Shown here in pieces: positions 59,940 to 64,000 of a DNA stretch of 64,000 nt (positions are counted from its first letter, which is position 1; each line of letters opens with the position of its first letter). The stretch lies in NCBI GenBank assembly GCA_022266195.1, contig WHVY01000002.1:14027001-14091000 (forward strand), written 5' to 3'. The DNA is from Tetranychus cinnabarinus. Lineage: Eukaryota > Arthropoda > Arachnida > Trombidiformes > Tetranychidae. The translations under genes and the position numbers were made by a program. The notes below the pieces were generated by a model. That model was not told where the DNA came from, did no database searches, and worked only from the letters and a program-made list of their open reading frames with translations.

Positions 59940-60137
59940 CTGAAACCAAAAAGTGGCAGTTTTGTGTTCATTTTGATAATACATTTTTCTTGTTCTGAAC
60001 ATTTTCAGTGTAAATTGTAACCCAATTTGAGAATAATGAATGACTTTGAGGTTATGACATTGGAATATGAAATATGAACAATATCCATTGATAGGCACAA
60101 ATAAATATTCACTTTGATGAAATTTATTAGGGAACAT
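59940..60137 (-). CDS. Candidate first exon, unknown protein
   Basis: This is the start of the longest open frame in the window (136 codons, 60137 down to 59727). From ATG at 60137 the first 66 codons end exactly at TTTCAG/GTAAAG (59940/59939), a near-perfect 5' splice site in phase 0. The unspliced frame runs on into the right arm of the neighbouring inverted-repeat element, which supplies its stop, so the second half is probably not coding. The exon peptide has a mixed composition with aromatic residues (GYCSYFIFQCHNL, RTRKMYYQNEHKTATFWFQ). No family is recognised. Its length slightly exceeds the chance maximum that I estimate. Confidence 0.25.
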
Positions 60138-63100
60138 GAATTACTTTTATCATTCTATAAATTATATTAATGAGTTGAATGTTCGAGTAAAGAGGTTCAA
60201 GAATAAAGGTTCTTTTATATTTTGCCAAATTTTCTCTTCTTTTCTGTTTCCATTTTTTTGCTCTCTTCTCTCTCTCTCCTGACGACCCAGACAAATTGTT
60301 GTTGTTGCTGTTTGCCTGATATAAAAAGCACATCATATCACTACCAATATTTTATGAAATTACCAAGAGACTTGCTATGATTGTTTTCAAAGTAACCTTC
60401 TCATCTCGTTTTGTGCTATTAACGTTGATTTTTTACTTTCTTGGTCTTCTTGTTGCTCTTTATTTTCATCATCATCAAAATCCTGTCACAAGCAAACCTT
60501 ATAACTTATCATTGGATAGGTAATTGCATTTTATAGCTTTAATAGAGTTCATTCCAAATGAAAACGATTGGCTTGAAAAAAGTGGCCAAAACTGTAATGT
60601 TTTACCGAGACTTATTCTTGACTCGTTTCTCTCTTCATCAAATTATAAAGTGGAAAAGAGGAAAAAAAGTATAAAAACTTTTTCTCGAAAAACTTGTTAA
60701 CTTTTACTGCTCCAACTGTGCTTTAGTTTTTATCTGATCATTGATGGAAGTTACAGATTTTACAACTCTAATTGACAGAGTTAAGGAAACAAACTGTTAC
60801 AAGTTGATTCCTTGCAATTGTTGCCATTCATTATCTTTGGACAAAACACGAAAAATTCGTTTTATTCGATTCTTTTCTTTTCCCAAAATTATCTTCACTC
60901 CATTATAAACTGACCAAATTGTGTCCATAAAATGAGGTTAAATTGCATCAATCAAAGTGAATTTGCAATTTATTCTGATTAGATGAATAGATTAACGGGA
61001 CGAAAATTTTTCATCATTTTCCATCGAAACAAAACTATTAAACTGTCAGAAAAAGTTAACAGAAATTGTGTTTTCTTTTTTATCTGAAAAGTATTCATTT
61101 TCTCATCTTTCAAAGTATCACTTCGTTGGCCATTGTTGTGAAAATGATTAAACAAATTCCAGGAGAAAAGGAAAAAGAAGAAGAAAAAAATTCAATCTGT
61201 CAACAGATTAAAAAAGAATGATAATTTTAATGATTGATTTTGACCGGAAAAAGAAAGAAGAAGAGCCGTTCAAAAGTGGTCAAGAATCATCAATCAAGTT
61301 CACGAAATGACATTTACCTCTGATAAAGAGAAGAGAAAAAAAAGTTGAAAACTCGGCGGATTTAAGTGGATATTCAATTGTGATGAATGGTGTGAAAAGT
61401 TGCACAGTAATGGACTGAAACAAGAGTTGACACTCTATTAAAAGTTGCAATCAACTCGTGAATTAATTTGTAATCGAGAAAAGGTAGAGAAATGTGGTGA
61501 AGAAGAAAAAAATTGTCGAGTTAATCTTTTCATTATGTTTATGGATCCAAGTCATGTTTGCGAAATGATTCCAGCAACATTATGATAAAGAGTAAAGTCT
61601 TTTGTTTTTTAACCATTGCATTTGCATTAATGTATAAAAGATAAAAAGTAACAAGAGAAAATACATTTAAAGCCAAAACCGCTAAACATCATTATCGTCA
61701 TTATCATTAACCTTGCGATTATTGAAAAGACTTTAAATGTTGTCGCATGCTATTAGCATAATAATTGCAGAGGTTTACGTTGAAAGATGTGCAAATGAGG
61801 AAAGGGAAGAGTTGAGGGAAAAGTGGTTTCAAGTTGGTTATGGAAGACTATGAAAATGGAGAGAGAAAATACAAAAGAAAAGTTCGAAAGGCTTGGGATT
61901 GAGAAAAGCTCGGAATTGCAATTCAGACGAACATCTAATCTCCATTAGTTGAATTACTTTCATCACTTTTATGCCAAACTTTTTTTTCTCATTTTTCTCA
62001 ATTCGACTTTTTTTCTTTGCAATATTTTTCCTTTTCGACGAAAAAGTTGAAACTTTTATTGGTGACGAAAAGGTAAAGGAACTTGAAATTTTGACGATTT
62101 TCTCATTCTTTAGTTTTCATTTTTTTCTCACTTTTTTTGTTGAACAAAACCACATTTATGGTGATGACTTTTCAAGAGTCACATTAATTGTCTGGCTTTT
62201 ATTCACTGGGAGTGAAGACTGTCAAGATTCATTGGAATGGAAAAGTTCGAGTTGACTTCAAGTCTTTTTGTTTATGATTAGCTTTGTTATTGTTGGTTTC
62301 AGTTGAAAGTTAGTTGCAATTTTGTTCGTCTTTTTTGTTGATCTTTTATTGACGAAGTTGAACTTGACTGTTTGACAATGAAAATGATTAATCGGAAAGT
62401 TGAAGGAAACAAAAAGGTCAAAATTGTTTTCTTTTCGTCGAAACATGAATGAATGTGATTTTCCTCTCAATCTGGCGGCATTATTAATTAAACACTTGGA
62501 CCTTGAACATGTAACCATGTAATCATATGCACATGATATTGAACTGTTAACCTGTCAAAAGTGTGGAAATAGAAAAGAAAATTATGAATAAAAGGAAGAA
62601 GAAGAAAAGGGAAGAAAAGGATGAATAAAAGTATTACATGAAATTAGTTGGAATTATTCAACTGATTTATATTAGTTTGCAGCTTGTAATGTTGTACAAA
62701 ATTGGAAAAAGCCAAGAAAAACATTCTTTCAATAATAAACCATTAAGAATAAGTAAATGACATGATGGAAGAAAAGGAGTGAAAAGAAGAAGAAGAAGAA
62801 GAAAAAATGTTTTTCCTTTTCATGTCATTTCATCTTTTCTGCTCAAATCTTAATACTCAACCAAATACAACACTAAAAGCTCATCACTTTCAATCCCATG
62901 TAACTCTCATTTAACAAGTTTACATGATAAATCTGACTATTCCCAGTTGACCATCAACTTGTATCAACACTCATTAGGATAAAAACGGCAAATTGGACTG
63001 GTTAAGGTGAACCAAGAAAATTTAGTTAAACAAGTAAAGATCGAAGAGAGAAGAAGAAGAAAAAAAATGTTGCAAATTAAGTCTTTCCTTGGTCAATTGT

Positions 63101-64000
63101 TTTAGTCTTATTAAACACTGAGAAAGTTAATGTTGCATGAACGGAATAAGATTGAAAATTGCAACTTTACGCCCAATAAAGTCGCCAATTAGTAGAGTTG
63201 GCCATCAATCGATGGTTTCCACAAATGGCGAGAAACGAAACAAAACTCGACTTTTGCTCGAAAACCTTTTATCAACCACTAATAGCCTAAGGTACAACGA
63301 TTAATGGCGAGGTTAACATGGTAAAAGGCAAACATGGAAAATGTCTTTTCTTCAATCCTGGTTATAGAGAAATAAATTGAAGAGTGTCAAGCTAAATCCA
63401 TGAAAATGAAATTATGAAACACCGCGAAAATAGCCTCGAGATTATCGATAACTGGATATCAGGAAAAGTGATTTTGCACAACTTTACCCTTTTCATGTTT
63501 TCACGTTTCGTTTTGGTTCATCAGTGGAAAAGATTGGAGAAAATTGTTGAAATGGAAAAGTAAAATTTTATTGGTAAAGTTTTGCTATTTTGCAAGTCAA
63601 AAAGTCCAATGCAATTGCTGGAGTTGCTGGAGTTGACTGGGAGGGAAAAATGACAAAGTATCTCTTTTGACTTTGCAAGTGTTTTCACCTTTTCTTTTCT
63701 TCTTTTATATTTACTATCATTTCCATGATACAATCACACTAAACACAACTTGAACCCAAAAACATTAATTTATCTCGAGGCAAACATTTTTCCATGTTAT
63801 TCAATATCACAAGAAAACAAGAAACATTTTCAACCTTTATTTGGTAAATAAGTCTTACGGCTATTGCTATCAAGATGAGCTTGGAATGGTTAAACATTTC
63901 AATTGTTTTCTTTACTTGTACGACTTAACATTCAAAGGTTTTCCCGAGTAAACTCACAAAATGCTCACGTAAGTGTAACAATATCTATGTACAATATTAA
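60138..64000. other. Non-coding stretch, nothing recognised
   Basis: AT-rich DNA with a (GAA)n run at 62785-62803 and short Phe- or Lys-rich frames. No element, RNA gene or exon with splice support was seen up to the window edge. Confidence 0.55.
62785..62803. repeat. (GAA)n microsatellite
   Basis: Six consecutive GAA triplets. Confidence 0.9.

Noticed and set aside
1..64000. About one hundred open frames of 60-120 codons on both strands
   Set aside because: Numbers and lengths match chance for this AT-rich composition. Most lack ATG starts, are Phe/Leu- or Lys/Asn-rich, overlap one another, and show no motif or splice context.
10000..64000. Homeobox or other regulatory-gene exon
   Set aside because: I looked for WFQNRR-type codons and similar signatures on both strands and found none. 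The regulatory-desert idea rests on gene absence only.
1..64000. CRISPR arrays, bacterial operons, ribosome-binding sites
   Set aside because: No spaced identical repeats and no bacterial gene structure. The sequence is eukaryotic in character.

Overview
The window looks like AT-rich nuclear DNA of an animal, most probably an arthropod. By eye about one third of bases are G+C. It has dense (GAA)n/(CTT)n, (GATGAT)n and (AG)n microsatellites, imperfect TTAGG-type tracts (the arthropod telomere word) and intron-like pyrimidine-AG and GTRAGN signals. It has no bacterial operon structure. A mite or other small chelicerate is my impression, not something I can show.

Almost all of the 64 kb is non-coding. 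The longest open frame is 136 codons. A rough calculation for this base composition (stop chance about 0.076 per codon, roughly 10,000 stop-to-stop intervals in six frames) gives a chance maximum near 115-120 codons and dozens of 60-70 codon frames, which is what is seen. No recognisable protein family or complete gene is present. The window is best read as intergenic or long-intron DNA, possibly beside a regulated gene. Exon candidates are given only where a frame coincides with splice-like signals or unusual composition, and all have low confidence.

The well-supported content is repetitive or RNA-derived. It comprises: (i) a 293-bp non-autonomous hAT-type element with TAGTGTTTCCC termini and a perfect 8-bp target duplication (37521-37813); (ii) an isolated fragment of the 3' end of 28S rRNA (about 32311-32380); (iii) a 319-bp element with about 90-bp inverted arms (56814-57132); (iv) an approximately 560-bp element with TTTGAGCAAA-rich inverted ends and a possible 9-bp target duplication (59185-59743), which carries a segment also found at 40.6 kb; (v) a tandem array of about 168-bp period (12.69-13.1 kb); (vi) a direct repeat at 40.57/40.76 kb; (vii) a possible tRNA-derived SINE (27.85-27.96 kb); (viii) three TTAGG-like tracts; and (ix) a dispersed 25-45 bp motif around TTGTCACAATAATAATGCAA with at least six copies on both strands.

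Layout: 0-9 kb is plain non-coding DNA with microsatellites. Weak exon candidates lie at 7.9, 9.4, 11.8 and 17.3 kb, with the tandem array between them. From 18 to 29.5 kb it is mostly featureless, apart from a candidate exon at 24.4 kb and the SINE-like unit. From 29.5 to 44.9 kb lie two membrane- or zinc-finger-like small frames, the 28S fragment, the hAT element, two telomere-like tracts and a possible decayed gene at 43.7 kb. From 49 to 60 kb lie several candidate exons, including a signal-peptide-like first exon at 57.64 kb, and two inverted-repeat elements. From 60.2 to 64 kb nothing is recognised. No functional links between genes can be inferred.
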